Source: Halobellus salinus (GTDB taxonomy: Archaea > Halobacteriota > Halobacteria > Halobacteriales > Haloferacaceae). From it: 64,000 nt of DNA. The notes under the pieces were generated by a model. It made no database searches and was not told the origin of the DNA. It saw only the letters and a program-made list of their open reading frames with translations. A program made the translations under genes and the position numbers. Shown here piece after piece: positions 8,383 through 17,642 of this stretch (position 1 is the stretch's first letter; every line of letters starts with the position of its first letter). Location of the stretch: positions 124,001-188,000 of the forward strand of contig NZ_BMOC01000001.1 of the NCBI RefSeq assembly GCF_014646875.1. The letters are read 5' to 3'.

Positions 8383-8517
8383 CCGCGAGCGAACGCAGTG
8401 AGCGAGCGGTTCACCAACTCACGGCCGGGCCGTGAGTCGGGATCTTTTGATCCAGATTTTTTGCGGGGGTTCGAGGCCGCGCGCAGCGCGGCCGAGGACC
8501 CCCGACAAAAAAGGTGG
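8383..8517 (-). repeat. Hairpin-rich 3' element after pheA
   Basis: It has the same architecture as the element after the L15e gene: on the minus strand, stop codon, CCACCTTTTTT, a GC-rich hairpin (CCGCGCGCAGCGCGG at its core), AAAAAATCTGG, a second hairpin (CTCACGGCCCGGCCGTGAG) and the identical 32-base distal block. The hairpin sequences differ between copies while the frame is conserved. The T-tract placement suggests transcription termination. Confidence 0.7.
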
Positions 8518-9324
8518 CTAGTAGAGCACGTGCCGCTTGTCGTACGACCCCAACCGCTTGACCCAGCCGTTCTCGGCGATCGCATCGATATCGTCGAGCG
8601 CTGCCTGCGCACGGTCCTCGTAGAGGCCGGCCTCGAAGTCGATGTGGAAGAGATAATCGCCCAACCGGTTCCCGCTCGGGCGGGACTCGATCCGCGAGAG
8701 GTTGATGTCGCGGTCGGCGAACGCTTCGAGCAGTTCGAGTAGGAGTCCGGGGTAGTTGGCGTTCGGGTAGACCACCACGGTGGACTTGCCTCCGCCCTCG
8801 GACCGCGCCGAGGTGGGTGCGGCCACAAAGAAGCGTGTCGCGTTCGAGGAGCGATCCTGGATGTCCTCGGCGATGACTTCGAGATCATCGCCGGCGTTGT
8901 CCGGGTGGCCGATTCCGGCGACCGTGGGGTCCTCGCGGGCGCGTTCGACCCCCGCGGCGGTGCTCGTGACCGCCTCAAGATCGTGGCCGGGGTATTCGGT
9001 TTCGAGGTACGACCGGCACTGTGCAAGCGCCTGGGAATGGGAGGCGATGGTGTCGAAATTCGGCGACTGCGCCAGCAGGGCGTGGCGGATCGGGGTGATT
9101 ACTTCCTGGGTGACTGCGACATCCGCGTCGGCGATGGCGTCGAGCGTCTCGGTAACGCTGCCTTCGATGCTGTTTTCGATTGGGACGACACCGCGTTCGT
9201 ACTCCTCGGCGTCGACCGCGGCGACGATCGCAGACACCGACTCCCGGAACGCCACGTCGTCGTCAATTGCGCGGGCGGCTCTGTGGGAGTACGTGCCTGC
9301 GGGACCCAGCGTGACTACCTGCAT
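8518..9324 (-). CDS. pheA: Prephenate dehydratase
   Basis: This 268-residue protein has a prephenate dehydratase domain (LGPAGTYSHRAA at the start, IENSIEGSV, and SNATRFFV with the catalytic Thr-Arg-Phe), followed by a C-terminal ACT domain with the ESRPSG phenylalanine-binding motif. It converts prephenate to phenylpyruvate and is expected to be inhibited by phenylalanine. The MQVVTLGP start fits the family; the longer in-frame start adds nine unconserved residues. It is followed by the hairpin element. Confidence 0.95.
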   Translation of the reverse strand: MQVVTLGPAGTYSHRAARAIDDDVAFRESVSAIVAAVDAEEYERGVVPIENSIEGSVTETLDAIADADVAVTQEVITPIRHALLAQSPNFDTIASHSQALAQCRSYLETEYPGHDLEAVTSTAAGVERAREDPTVAGIGHPDNAGDDLEVIAEDIQDRSSNATRFFVAAPTSARSEGGGKSTVVVYPNANYPGLLLELLEAFADRDINLSRIESRPSGNRLGDYLFHIDFEAGLYEDRAQAALDDIDAIAENGWVKRLGSYDKRHVLY

Positions 9325-9365
9325 ACGGTGGCGTACTCCGGGGACTCTCAAAAGGCCTCGGGGAG

Positions 9366-10067
9366 CTATCGGTCGGCGCAGTACTCAACGAAGTTTCGGA
9401 GGATGCGCAGGCCGGTTTCGCCGGACTTCTCGGGGTGGAACTGCGTGCCGAAGACGTTGCCCGCCTCGTTTGCGATCACCGCGGGGAAGTCGGTGCCGTA
9501 GTCGGTCGTCGCCACGATCGAATCGGGGTCGGCGGGGTCGGCGTAGTAGGAGTGGACGAAGTAAGCGTAGTCGCCGTCGACGGACCCACCTGTGGTGGTT
9601 CCGTCCGCCAGTGGGATCTCCGATCCCACGCTGTCGACGCCGCTGACGATCGGGTGCTCGTGCTCGATATCGAGTTCATTCCACCCCATGTGCGGCACTT
9701 TCACCCCGGTGTCGAACCGGAGGTTGGTGCCGGGGACGAAGTCCAGCCCTTCGACCTCGCCTTGGCCCGCGTGGTCGGCCTCCTCGCTCGTGGTCAGAAG
9801 CATCTGCATCCCGAGGCAGATCCCGAAGACCGGCTGGCCGCGGTCCGCGGCTGCCGCGAGCGGCTCGCGGAACGGGCCGGCGTTTTCCATCCCCTCGCTG
9901 AACGCGCCGACACCGGGGAGCACGATCCCGTCGGCCGCCGCGAACTGCGCCGGGTCGTCGGTGATTGACACCGCCGCGCCGGCGCGTTCGAGGCCGCGCT
10001 GGGCGCTCCGGAGGTTCCCGAGTCCGTAGTCGACGAGAACCACGTCGGCTGCCGTCTGGGCGCTCAT
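9366..10067 (-). CDS. hisH: Imidazole glycerol phosphate synthase subunit HisH
   Basis: This 233-residue class-I glutamine amidotransferase carries YGLGNLRSAQ at the N-terminus, the nucleophile GICLGMQMLL and the HPEKSG His/Glu pair. HisH supplies ammonia to HisF in histidine synthesis. No other his gene is adjacent, which is usual in haloarchaea where his genes are scattered. It lies 41 bases upstream of pheA on the same strand, so the two could share a transcript. Confidence 0.95.
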   Translation of the reverse strand: MSAQTAADVVLVDYGLGNLRSAQRGLERAGAAVSITDDPAQFAAADGIVLPGVGAFSEGMENAGPFREPLAAAADRGQPVFGICLGMQMLLTTSEEADHAGQGEVEGLDFVPGTNLRFDTGVKVPHMGWNELDIEHEHPIVSGVDSVGSEIPLADGTTTGGSVDGDYAYFVHSYYADPADPDSIVATTDYGTDFPAVIANEAGNVFGTQFHPEKSGETGLRILRNFVEYCADR

Positions 10068-10209
10068 ATCTGGGCTTCGTGGCCGCGGGACAAATCGGTT
10101 CCGACCGGCGTCGACAGTGGGCGGTTTTGGGTTGTTTTCGAGTATTGTTGGCTATATAGATCCGTGGCAGAACATTTATCTGGCTGATGTCGTAGTTTCA
10201 GGTGTTCAC

Positions 10210-11262
10210 ATGAGGAAGCGACGAACGTTTCTCAAATCCGCTGGCGCCGTCGGGGCGGCCGGGCTCATCGCAGGGTGTAGCGGTGGGTCGAGCGGCGGTG
10301 GCAGTACCGAAACCGACGCGTCGACCGATGGATCGACCGGCACCGCGACAGCGACGCCGACAGCGACGCCGGAACCACAGATGACGTTTGGCGGCGACAA
10401 CACGGTCAACTTCGGGCTCTCGCCGTCCGTCCCGCAGGAGGACATGGAGGTCCAGTACTCGCCGCTGCTCGACTACGTGGGCACGTACCTACAGGGGAAC
10501 CACGACGTCCCGGGCGGCCTGTCGGTCGAGGGAACGGTCGGCAGCAACTACAGCGCCGTGATCCAGTCGCTCGGCCAGGGCACGACAGACGTGGCCGAGA
10601 CCGGGCCGTTCGCCGCCGGGCTCGGCGTCATGACCGGGAACGCGGAGATCGTTCTCCAGCGGTATGGGTACGGGAGCTGGGAGTATACGAGCATCATCGC
10701 GACACCCAACGACAGCGATATCACCGAACTCTCGGACCTCTCCGGAAAGACAGTCGCGTTCTCCGATCAGCTGTCCACAAGCGGCGCGCTGTACCCGCTG
10801 TACAGCATGTCGAATCAGGGCGGGCTCGACGTGGGCGAACTCCCCGAGGGCAACGGCTCACAAGCGGAGTTCGAGGCGCGCTTCGCCGGCGGGCACGTCG
10901 GATCGTACACGCTCCTCGAACAGGGCCAGGTCGACGCCGCCGCGATGGGTGGGTTCGTCCGCGACACCAAGACCGGCCCGACTCCCGAGGAGTGGCAGGA
11001 GGTTGCCACCACGCTCCACGAGGACAACGGGCTCCCGCGCGCACCCATCGTGGTGTCGCCGGAGCTGAGCGAGGAGGCCAAGACCGCGGTCCAGAACGCG
11101 TTCCTCGAGGGCCCGGACGACATCTACTACGGCGCCGACGGCGAGGATGGGACCGACGACGACCTCTGGTTCGGCGACGTCCGCGAGGCGGGCCAAGCGG
11201 AGTACCAGTCGGTCATCGACGTCGCCGGCGAACTCGGTATCGGCACCGACATCTTCGAGTAA
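10210..11262 (+). CDS. phnD: PhnD-type phosphate/phosphonate ABC transporter substrate-binding lipoprotein
   Basis: This 350-residue protein begins MRKRRTFLKSAGAVGAAG and then LIAGCSG: a twin-arginine signal followed by a lipobox cysteine. A Gly/Ser/Thr-rich linker precedes the PhnD-like domain (NFGLSPSVPQEDME, TDVAETGPFAAGLGV, LSTSGALYPLYSM). It should capture phosphonate, phosphite or phosphate outside the cell; the ligand cannot be told from sequence. A TATA-like TTTATC lies about 35 bases before the ATG. It is first of three transporter genes. Confidence 0.92.
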   Translation: MRKRRTFLKSAGAVGAAGLIAGCSGGSSGGGSTETDASTDGSTGTATATPTATPEPQMTFGGDNTVNFGLSPSVPQEDMEVQYSPLLDYVGTYLQGNHDVPGGLSVEGTVGSNYSAVIQSLGQGTTDVAETGPFAAGLGVMTGNAEIVLQRYGYGSWEYTSIIATPNDSDITELSDLSGKTVAFSDQLSTSGALYPLYSMSNQGGLDVGELPEGNGSQAEFEARFAGGHVGSYTLLEQGQVDAAAMGGFVRDTKTGPTPEEWQEVATTLHEDNGLPRAPIVVSPELSEEAKTAVQNAFLEGPDDIYYGADGEDGTDDDLWFGDVREAGQAEYQSVIDVAGELGIGTDIFE

Positions 11263-11334
11263 CTGTCCCCCGCCGCCAAACAGGGACAGCCGCGTCCCCC
11301 TTGTGGCGGGTCCCCGCGACGCTGACAATAATAG

Positions 11335-12153
11335 ATGCCACCCATCGAATTCGACGACGTCACCAAGATTTACGATGCGGACACCGTCGCCCTCAACGAC
11401 GTCTCGCTGCGCGTCTCCGAAGGCGAGTTCGTCATCCTCCTAGGGCCCTCTGGGGCGGGCAAGTCCACCATGTTGCGTGTGTTGAACGGCCTCACCGATC
11501 CGACTGAGGGCTCAGTGCGGGTCGGTGGCGCCGAGATATCCGAGAACGACAGCGACGTGGGTATGGTGTTTCAGGAACATTACCTCATCGAGAGCAAGAG
11601 CGCCTTCGGGAACGCGCTCACCGGTGCGCTGTCGCGCAACGGCCTCCTCAGGAGTGCGATCGGACTCCACTCGGGGGGTGATAAACGCACCGCGCTCAGG
11701 TCGTTGCAGACCGTTGGGCTGCTCGAGGAGGCCAGCCAGCGCGCGGAGTCGATGAGCGGCGGCCAGAAACAGCGCGTCGGGATCGCCCGCGCCTTGGTCC
11801 AGGAGCCCGAGATCCTGCTCGCCGATGAGCCGGTCGCCAGCCTCGACCCGAAGGCCGCCCGCGAGGTGATGCGGTACCTCAAGAAGGCGGCGACCGAACA
11901 GGACCTCACGACGGTGACCAGCCTCCACCAGGTGAACATCGCCCGGGAGTTCGGGGACCGGTTCTTGGGGATCCGCGACGGAGAGGTCATCTTTGACGGC
12001 GACGCCGACGACCTCACAATGGAACAGATGGACCGGATCTACTACGGCGACGCCGACGCCGACTCGCCCGCTACGGACCCGACAGGGACGGACGCGGTCC
12101 CGTCGACGACGCCCGACCCAAGCGTTACCACCGACGGGGGTGACGGGGCGTGA
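11335..12153 (+). CDS. phnC: PhnC-type phosphonate/phosphate ABC transporter ATPase
   Basis: This 272-residue ABC ATPase has Walker A GPSGAGKST, signature MSGGQKQRVGIAR and Walker B ILLADEPVASLDP, typical of PhnC. The last 35 residues are an acidic, Pro/Thr/Asp-rich tail. A 72-base spacer separates it from phnD and may hold a processing hairpin; its stop codon overlaps the permease start, indicating translational coupling. Confidence 0.93.
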   Translation: MPPIEFDDVTKIYDADTVALNDVSLRVSEGEFVILLGPSGAGKSTMLRVLNGLTDPTEGSVRVGGAEISENDSDVGMVFQEHYLIESKSAFGNALTGALSRNGLLRSAIGLHSGGDKRTALRSLQTVGLLEEASQRAESMSGGQKQRVGIARALVQEPEILLADEPVASLDPKAAREVMRYLKKAATEQDLTTVTSLHQVNIAREFGDRFLGIRDGEVIFDGDADDLTMEQMDRIYYGDADADSPATDPTGTDAVPSTTPDPSVTTDGGDGA

Positions 12154-13166
12154 GCTCCGGGGCCGACGCCGGCGGCCGGGGGGTCGAGGAGAAGCGCCGC
12201 GCCCTGCGCCGGTTGCGCCGCCTCCAGTATCTGTTGTGGGTGGCGGTCCTCGGGGTTGTCGTAGGCGTGACCTACTGGGGGGTGGGGTTCATCGGGTTCC
12301 AGGCCGGCGTCGTCGCCGGCCGGTTCCCCGCTATGTACGAGTTCATCGCGCAGGGATTTTTTCCGCCGGATTTCCAGAACTTCACCGTCTACACCAAGGA
12401 AAACGAGATCACCGGACTCCGAGCGATCCCGGCGAGCTTCCGAGACTGGGGGGCCCCGATCTTCGAGAGCTTCAGCTCCGAGCGGCTGTCGCTGGTGAAA
12501 GCCAGCCTGGTGACGCTCCTTCTGGGGTTCATGGGGACCGTGATCGCGTTCCCGTTCGCGCTTGTACTGGGTGTGTTGGGGAGCGAGCGCGTCACCCCGT
12601 TCCCGTTCAATTTCCTTTTTCGGGGCACGCTGAGTGCGATCCGGGCGATCCCCGCGATCGTGTGGATCTTCCTCTACATCCCGATCGGTCCCCCCAGCCA
12701 GATCACTGCGGTGTTGGCGATCGGGACCGACAGCATCGGAAACCTCGGCCGGCTGTTCACCGACGATCTCGAAGAGATCGACGAGGGCCCGATCGAGGCC
12801 ATCCGGTCGACCGGTGCCTCGGGCACGCAAACGGTGAGTTTCGGAATGTTGAGCCAGGTATCGCGGTCGTTCATCGCGTGGACGCTCTACATCCTCGAGA
12901 TCAACACCCGGATCGCCATCTCGCTGGGCGTCGTCGGCGCCGGCGGGCTCGGGCTGATGATCCGGAACAGCCAGGATCTCTTCCAGTTCCAGCGGACCGC
13001 CGCCGGGCTGATCATGGTGTTCGTGGTCGTGTTAGGGATCGAACTGGTCTCCTCGCGGATCCGCGCTCGGCTCCGCCCCGGCGAGCACGACGCGAAAGGG
13101 GTCGTTGAGGCGCTCCGTGACCTCGCGAACCCCGGAAAGTGGCTCGGGATCTCGACGAAGCGGTGA
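12150..13166 (+). CDS. phnE: PhnE-type phosphonate/phosphate ABC transporter permease
   Basis: This 338-residue protein starts at a GTG that overlaps the phnC stop. A cytoplasmic basic N-terminus is followed by about five or six membrane segments and the permease coupling loop near residue 220 (EAIRSTGASGTQTVSFGMLS). The region FRGTLSAIRAIPAIVWIFLY is characteristic of PhnE proteins. With phnD and phnC it forms a complete importer; no C-P lyase genes are nearby, so uptake of phosphite or phosphate is as likely as phosphonate use. Confidence 0.92.
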   Translation: MSSGADAGGRGVEEKRRALRRLRRLQYLLWVAVLGVVVGVTYWGVGFIGFQAGVVAGRFPAMYEFIAQGFFPPDFQNFTVYTKENEITGLRAIPASFRDWGAPIFESFSSERLSLVKASLVTLLLGFMGTVIAFPFALVLGVLGSERVTPFPFNFLFRGTLSAIRAIPAIVWIFLYIPIGPPSQITAVLAIGTDSIGNLGRLFTDDLEEIDEGPIEAIRSTGASGTQTVSFGMLSQVSRSFIAWTLYILEINTRIAISLGVVGAGGLGLMIRNSQDLFQFQRTAAGLIMVFVVVLGIELVSSRIRARLRPGEHDAKGVVEALRDLANPGKWLGISTKR

Positions 13167-13202
13167 CCGGCCGGGGGCGTCGGGGCCGGCTCGGATCCCG
13201 GT

Positions 13203-14852
13203 TCACCGCCGGATCACGAACCGGACGCCGTCGTCGTACGCGGCGTCGATGTCGACCGTCCATCCGTGCGCCTCCGCGAGTGTCTGCACCACCGGGAGCA
13301 ACAGCCCCGACTCGGCGTCGGGAACCGCCTGTCCGTACGCGAACGCGCGCTCGATATCCGTGCCTGACAGCGGGCGGCCGTCGTCTTCGATCACGAGCGC
13401 CTCGGGGGTTTGTGCGACCTCAACGGCCGTGGCGTCGTTCCGGACGCAGAACTCGAAGAGGCTCTCGAACAGCTGCTCGACTCGCCGCCTGTCGGCGTCG
13501 ACCTCGCCGGTGTCCACCGTCGTCAGGTCGTGGTCGTCGGTCGCGGTGGCGGCGAACGCCCGGTTGGCCACCGCGTCAACGTCGACGGCGTCAATCTCCT
13601 CCGCGCGGCGTCCGAGTCGCGCGAGCGTCACCAGGTCCGACACGATGAGCCCCATCCGGTCGATGGCCGCCGACGCCGTCCGGATGCGCTCTTCGACCTC
13701 GGTGTCGCCGGCGTCGAACTCCGCGGCGGCCAACTCGATGTTCCCCTGAACGACGTTGATGATGTTGCGAAGCTCGTGGGTGATGGCCTCCTCGAAGTTG
13801 TCGAGTTGGGACTCCTGGCGCCGGACCCGCTCTCGTTCGCGTTCGAGCGCGGTCACGTCGGTCAACACCAGCGCCTGCCCGACAGTCGTCTGGCCGGCGG
13901 TCAGCGGCTGCGCTGACAACAGGTATTTGCGGCCCGGCATCGACTCGGCGAACTCCGCCACCCGCGAGTCCGCGACCGGGAGCAGGTCGTCGAACTCCGG
14001 GACCACATCGGCGAGGGCCTCATTGAGACTGTCGGTCAAGTCGGGAAACAGTTCCCGGGCGGACTCGTTCGTGTCCTTGATCCGCCAGTCGGTGTCGACG
14101 ATGACGATCGCCTCATCGAGTTCAGCAAGGAGTTGTTCCCGCCCGAACCGCCGCACCGCAACGAAGCTTCCGTCGGCGACGTAGAGCATACCTACGGCGA
14201 ACAGCGCGACGCCGATCGGCTCGTAATTGAGCGTGATCACGGGGCCGAACCCGGAGTACGCGATCACGTCGAACACGACCGGCAGCCCCGCCAGCCCGAC
14301 CAGGAGGCTCAACCGCCCGGTTGCGTAGTTCGACCCCTGAAACGTCTCGAACAACATGTAGAACCCGACCGCCGACAGCGCGTACGCCAGTCCGGTGACG
14401 ATCCAGTGGATGACGCCCAACCGGATCACGAGGTGGGGGAAGGGGGTGGTGGACTGTGTGGTGCTGAAGTAGAGCCCGTGGATCGGGCTGGTGAACTTGA
14501 TTGTGAGGATGAGGGCGAAGACGAACACCGCGAGCTGTCGAAACAGCGACATCCGGTGGTAGGTCTTCCCGGCGTACGCCGAGCAGAAGTAGAGCCACGC
14601 CCCGATCGAGGTCAGGCCTGCAGTGAGTCCGAGGATGTAGAACGTGAGTTGGACTGCTGGGGCCGAAGAGAGGATTCGTCCGACGTAGAACGACGCCCAC
14701 AGCCCGGTGGTGGCAAGGAGCGCAACGAGTCCGATCCGGGTATCCGAGTCCTCGAGCCGGTTGAGTGCTCGGGAAACAGCGGTAAAACAGATCAGCGCGG
14801 CCGCGCCGAACACGGCCGAGTACCCGATCTGAACCGGATGTACCGCGAGCAT
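13203..14852 (-). CDS. Seven-TM sensor histidine kinase with PAS domain
   Basis: This 549-residue protein has seven hydrophobic segments in residues 1-230 (the histidine-kinase N-terminal 7TM domain), a PAS domain at about 240-335 (IVDTDWRIKDTNESARELFP), the phospho-acceptor motif EAITHELRN with His359, and a C-terminal ATPase domain. The ATP-binding N and G boxes are recognisable but weak (FCVRNDATAV, IEDDGRPL), so catalytic strength is uncertain. No response regulator is adjacent. The signal sensed is unknown. Confidence 0.88.
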   Translation of the reverse strand: MLAVHPVQIGYSAVFGAAALICFTAVSRALNRLEDSDTRIGLVALLATTGLWASFYVGRILSSAPAVQLTFYILGLTAGLTSIGAWLYFCSAYAGKTYHRMSLFRQLAVFVFALILTIKFTSPIHGLYFSTTQSTTPFPHLVIRLGVIHWIVTGLAYALSAVGFYMLFETFQGSNYATGRLSLLVGLAGLPVVFDVIAYSGFGPVITLNYEPIGVALFAVGMLYVADGSFVAVRRFGREQLLAELDEAIVIVDTDWRIKDTNESARELFPDLTDSLNEALADVVPEFDDLLPVADSRVAEFAESMPGRKYLLSAQPLTAGQTTVGQALVLTDVTALERERERVRRQESQLDNFEEAITHELRNIINVVQGNIELAAAEFDAGDTEVEERIRTASAAIDRMGLIVSDLVTLARLGRRAEEIDAVDVDAVANRAFAATATDDHDLTTVDTGEVDADRRRVEQLFESLFEFCVRNDATAVEVAQTPEALVIEDDGRPLSGTDIERAFAYGQAVPDAESGLLLPVVQTLAEAHGWTVDIDAAYDDGVRFVIRR

Positions 14853-15169
14853 AGAATCAGGTGATAATAATATATCGGGCCACCGATTTAAGTCCTATCG
14901 GTTTCGTGGTTGTCAGTGTATCACGTGCGCATACCGCTCACACCACCACGGTTGGGTGACAACCGATCACCAGCAGTGGTCTACAGAGGAAACAAGGGGA
15001 GTGCCTCGGAGTCGTGCGGAAACCTTCGATGTCCGTGATGACCGGACGCCTCGTGTCTCGAACCACTTGACCCCGAGACGGTTCACGCCGGGTCGGTTCC
15101 GCGATCAATAGCACGACGAGTGAGAGACGGCCTATCGGGCGGCGGTCGGCGCGTGGCTTCCGGCCCGGA
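14853..15169. other. Intergenic stretch with relic of an insertion-sequence 3' end
   Basis: No intact gene is visible. Positions 14980-15086 match, in order, the segment 59929-59984: GGTCTACAGA, then AACAAGG with GAGTGCCTCGG, then a 21-base block (15066-15086) identical at 20 positions to 59964-59984. In frame these give remnants such as NKGSAS and LDPETVH. I read it as the decayed 3' end of a transposon gene, possibly of the IS200/IS605 TnpB type; that family assignment is from memory of such ends and is weak. Confidence 0.4.
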
Positions 15170-15844
15170 TCAGAACGCGTCCAATCCCGATTGTCCGCCG
15201 GCGTCGCCGTCGCCGACGCCAGCGAGATCGGCGGCGCGGGCGACGGCGTCGAAGAACGTCTCCCGCTGGCCACCGTCGTACAGCGTCGCCGCGGGGTGAA
15301 CCGAGATCACAGCGCGGTAGGATCGCTCGCCGAGCCGTACGTCAACGACGTCGCCCGCCTCCGAGGTGACCGGAACCGACCGATCCAGCAGGTGTTCAGC
15401 GGGGACCTTCCCGAGCGTGACGACGAGTGCGGGGTCGACCCTCTCGAGTTCGCGCACGAGGTGGCCGCGGCAGTTGCCGAGCTCCTCCCGAGTGGGGTCG
15501 CGGTTCTCCGGCGGCCGGCACCGAACGCAGTTGGTGATCCGGACATCGGCGCGGGCCACGCCGGCGTCGCGGAGCGCGTCGTCAAGGACACTTCCCGACC
15601 GCCCTACGAACGGTTCGCCTCGGTCGTCCTCGTTCGCACCGGGGGCCTCACCCACAAACACCAGGTCGGCGTCGTCGGGGCCGACGCCGTTGACGATTCG
15701 CGACCGCGACTCGACGAGTCGGGGGCACCGCGCACACGAGGCGACGTCGACACCATCAGTTGTCGGGGCGTCGCCGCCGTCGGGCACGGCACCGTGTCCG
15801 TCCCCGCCCGGTGTCGCTCCGTCGCTGTCGGCTCCGGATGTCAT
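15170..15844 (-). CDS. Uracil-DNA glycosylase, family 4/5-like with Fe-S cluster
   Basis: This 224-residue protein has a 30-residue disordered acidic N-terminus, then CARCPRL, VFVGEAPGANED, ITNCVRCRPPENRDP and the late SVHPAATL motif. The paired cysteines are the 4Fe-4S ligands, and GEAPGxxE plus HPA-like motifs form the uracil pocket of family 4 enzymes. It removes uracil from DNA to start base-excision repair. It lies 24 bases downstream of the DUF99 gene on the same strand. Confidence 0.9.
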   Translation of the reverse strand: MTSGADSDGATPGGDGHGAVPDGGDAPTTDGVDVASCARCPRLVESRSRIVNGVGPDDADLVFVGEAPGANEDDRGEPFVGRSGSVLDDALRDAGVARADVRITNCVRCRPPENRDPTREELGNCRGHLVRELERVDPALVVTLGKVPAEHLLDRSVPVTSEAGDVVDVRLGERSYRAVISVHPAATLYDGGQRETFFDAVARAADLAGVGDGDAGGQSGLDAF

Positions 15845-15868
15845 ACCGGACCACCGGACGGACGCGAC

Positions 15869-16492
15869 TTACCCGTGACGGTCGGCGTCGCCAGCGCGCC
15901 ACGCCTGCCCACCCCGGGCCACAAGGCGGGCAACCCGGACCGGTTCGGGGCGGCCGCCGGCCGGCGTGTACGCCCGGATCACCCTCGCGACTTCCGCGGG
16001 GGCTGTCGGCGCCGACCCGTCGTCGCGGTGGTGTGCGGCGTCCCCGTTGCCGAGGCCGACACTCCGGACGAACACCGTCTCGCCGTTCACGCCCACTCGT
16101 CGCCGCGGCGGGAGTCGGTCGTAGACCGCCAGCCGCTTCGCCCTCCCATCGCCGTCGAACGCCCGGTGGATCGCCGGTGCCAACCCGGGGCTCGCCTCGT
16201 AGGAGACCGAACACACCGGCCGGTCGGCGGCCTCGGCGATCCGGTCGAGGTTGAGCAGGTTGAACCACGCGGGGGCGACACCCGACACCAAGAGGTAGCG
16301 GATGTCGTCGCGGTCGAGCCGGTCGAGCAGCCGCAGGACCGCGTCGGTGGCGTCAAGCCCCCCGACGGTCGCCGACGCGAAGCCGACGCCGTCAACGGCG
16401 CGGTCGGCGCGGACGACAGCCCCGCAGAGCAGGCAGTGGTCGTCGGCTGTCGACTCGGCGATACCCAGCGCCCGCGTTCCCGGTTTCACCAC
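15869..16492 (-). CDS. DUF99 (UPF0215) family protein, endonuclease V-like fold
   Basis: This 207-residue protein opens with VKPGTRALGIAES, the DUF99 signature, and continues with DDIRYLLVSGVAPAWFNLLNL. The family is archaeal and distantly related to endonuclease V by fold; its function is unproven. A GTG start is used. It precedes the uracil-DNA glycosylase gene closely, so a shared repair role is plausible but inferred. Confidence 0.85.
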   Translation of the reverse strand: MVKPGTRALGIAESTADDHCLLCGAVVRADRAVDGVGFASATVGGLDATDAVLRLLDRLDRDDIRYLLVSGVAPAWFNLLNLDRIAEAADRPVCSVSYEASPGLAPAIHRAFDGDGRAKRLAVYDRLPPRRRVGVNGETVFVRSVGLGNGDAAHHRDDGSAPTAPAEVARVIRAYTPAGGRPEPVRVARLVARGGQAWRAGDADRHG

Positions 16493-16525
16493 TGTTCGCC
16501 CCCGCGTCTCCGGCCTCGGAGGTGG

Positions 16526-16702
16526 TTACTCGCCTTTGATTTCTTCAAGCCGGTCGAGGAGTTCGTCGTTCGACGCGCCGATCTCGAAGTTGACGTCGCC
16601 CCTGTGGTCCGCCTGGGAGGTGGCGACGCCGTCCTCGTCGTCGAGGTCGGTGTCGAAGTCCTGGTTCTCCTGTTCGGACTCGTCGTAGCTCCCGAATCCC
16701 AT
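16526..16702 (-). CDS. Small acidic protein, DUF5786-like
   Basis: This 58-residue protein (MGFGSYDESEQENQDF..., ending LLDRLEEIKGE) is highly acidic, with a central disordered part and a C-terminal helix. It matches a small protein family widespread in haloarchaea whose function is unknown. It lies just upstream of the DUF99 gene on the same strand. The ATG before GFGSYDE was chosen because further upstream codons are hydrophobic and unlike the family. Confidence 0.8.
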   Translation of the reverse strand: MGFGSYDESEQENQDFDTDLDDEDGVATSQADHRGDVNFEIGASNDELLDRLEEIKGE

Positions 16703-16833
16703 ACGTGGTACGGTAACACGGGCAGCGATAAAAAACACACGCAGGATTGAGCCACGCCACAACGTGGGGGGTCCGACCGAGCGACCCGCGGCTGGGCCGA
16801 GGATTTTTGCGCGCCGCGAAGCACGCTCCGGGT

Positions 16834-17466
16834 ATGGAGATCCACACCGTCACCGAGGGGGCGACGGAGTTCACCTGCAACGCGTACCTGCTCGCGGGCG
16901 ACGCACCGGCGTTGGTCGACGCGGGGACTATGCCGGGCGTCGCGGACGTGATCGCCGAGCACGTCGACGACCTCGAGGCGGTCTACCTCACTCATCAACA
17001 CGGCGACCACGTGGGTGAACTCGACGCGGTGCTCGACCGGTTCGACGCCGACCTCTACGCGTACGGCGACCACCCACGCCGGACCGGCGGGCTCGAAGAC
17101 GGTCAGGCGGTTGACCTCTCCGGGGACTCTTATGAGGTGGTCTACACGCCGGGCCACGCCGACGATCACGTCTCCTTTGTCGGCGCCGACCGGGTGTTCA
17201 GCGGCGACGTGGTGGTGTACAACGATGGCGCGTTCAACGACGGGAGCTTTGGACGGACCGACTACCCCGGGCAGTCGCGCGAGCGACTGATCGGGAGCAT
17301 AGAGACCATCCTCAGTCGGCTCCCCGAGACGGTGTCGGGGCTGTACGCCGGTCACGGTGATGTCTACCGCGCGGCCCCCAGTGAGCGAGGCGACTCGGTC
17401 CGAACAGTAATCGAGCGGGCGCTCAAACGGGCGGAGCGACGGGAACCGAAGTATCCGGACGAATAG
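16834..17466 (+). CDS. MBL-fold metallo-hydrolase
   Basis: This 210-residue protein has the metallo-beta-lactamase motifs: THQHGDHVGEL (HxHxDH) at about residues 58-68, TPGHADDHV, FSGDVV and the late GHGD. It belongs with glyoxalase-II-like hydrolases; the substrate is not evident. The start chosen gives MEIHTVTEGATEF, the usual first strand of the fold; a longer TTG start would add 29 unlikely residues. It is convergent with the L40e gene. Confidence 0.88.
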   Translation: MEIHTVTEGATEFTCNAYLLAGDAPALVDAGTMPGVADVIAEHVDDLEAVYLTHQHGDHVGELDAVLDRFDADLYAYGDHPRRTGGLEDGQAVDLSGDSYEVVYTPGHADDHVSFVGADRVFSGDVVVYNDGAFNDGSFGRTDYPGQSRERLIGSIETILSRLPETVSGLYAGHGDVYRAAPSERGDSVRTVIERALKRAERREPKYPDE

Positions 17467-17492
17467 CGCCCGAGTCCGACGACCCGGGGCGT

Positions 17493-17642
17493 CTACGCGG
17501 CGCGGCGTTCTTTCGACTTCGGCCGGAGGTTCTTGTAGCCGCATTTCCGGCAGGAGTCGGCGCGTTGGGAGTTCCGGGCGTTACAGCGCATACAGATCTG
17601 CTTTTCCAGTTCGCGTGCGACCGCGGCGTCGTTCTTTGGCAT
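17493..17642 (-). CDS. rpl40e: 50S ribosomal protein L40e
   Basis: This 49-residue protein is a complete archaeal L40e: CMRCNARN and [12 protein letters not shown] form the four-cysteine zinc site, and the C-terminus is basic. Length matches the family. It stands alone on this strand, and upstream lies a 256-base gap that ends in the 80-bp palindrome next to thioredoxin. Confidence 0.96.
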   Translation of the reverse strand: MPKNDAAVARELEKQICMRCNARNSQRADSCRKCGYKNLRPKSKERRAA

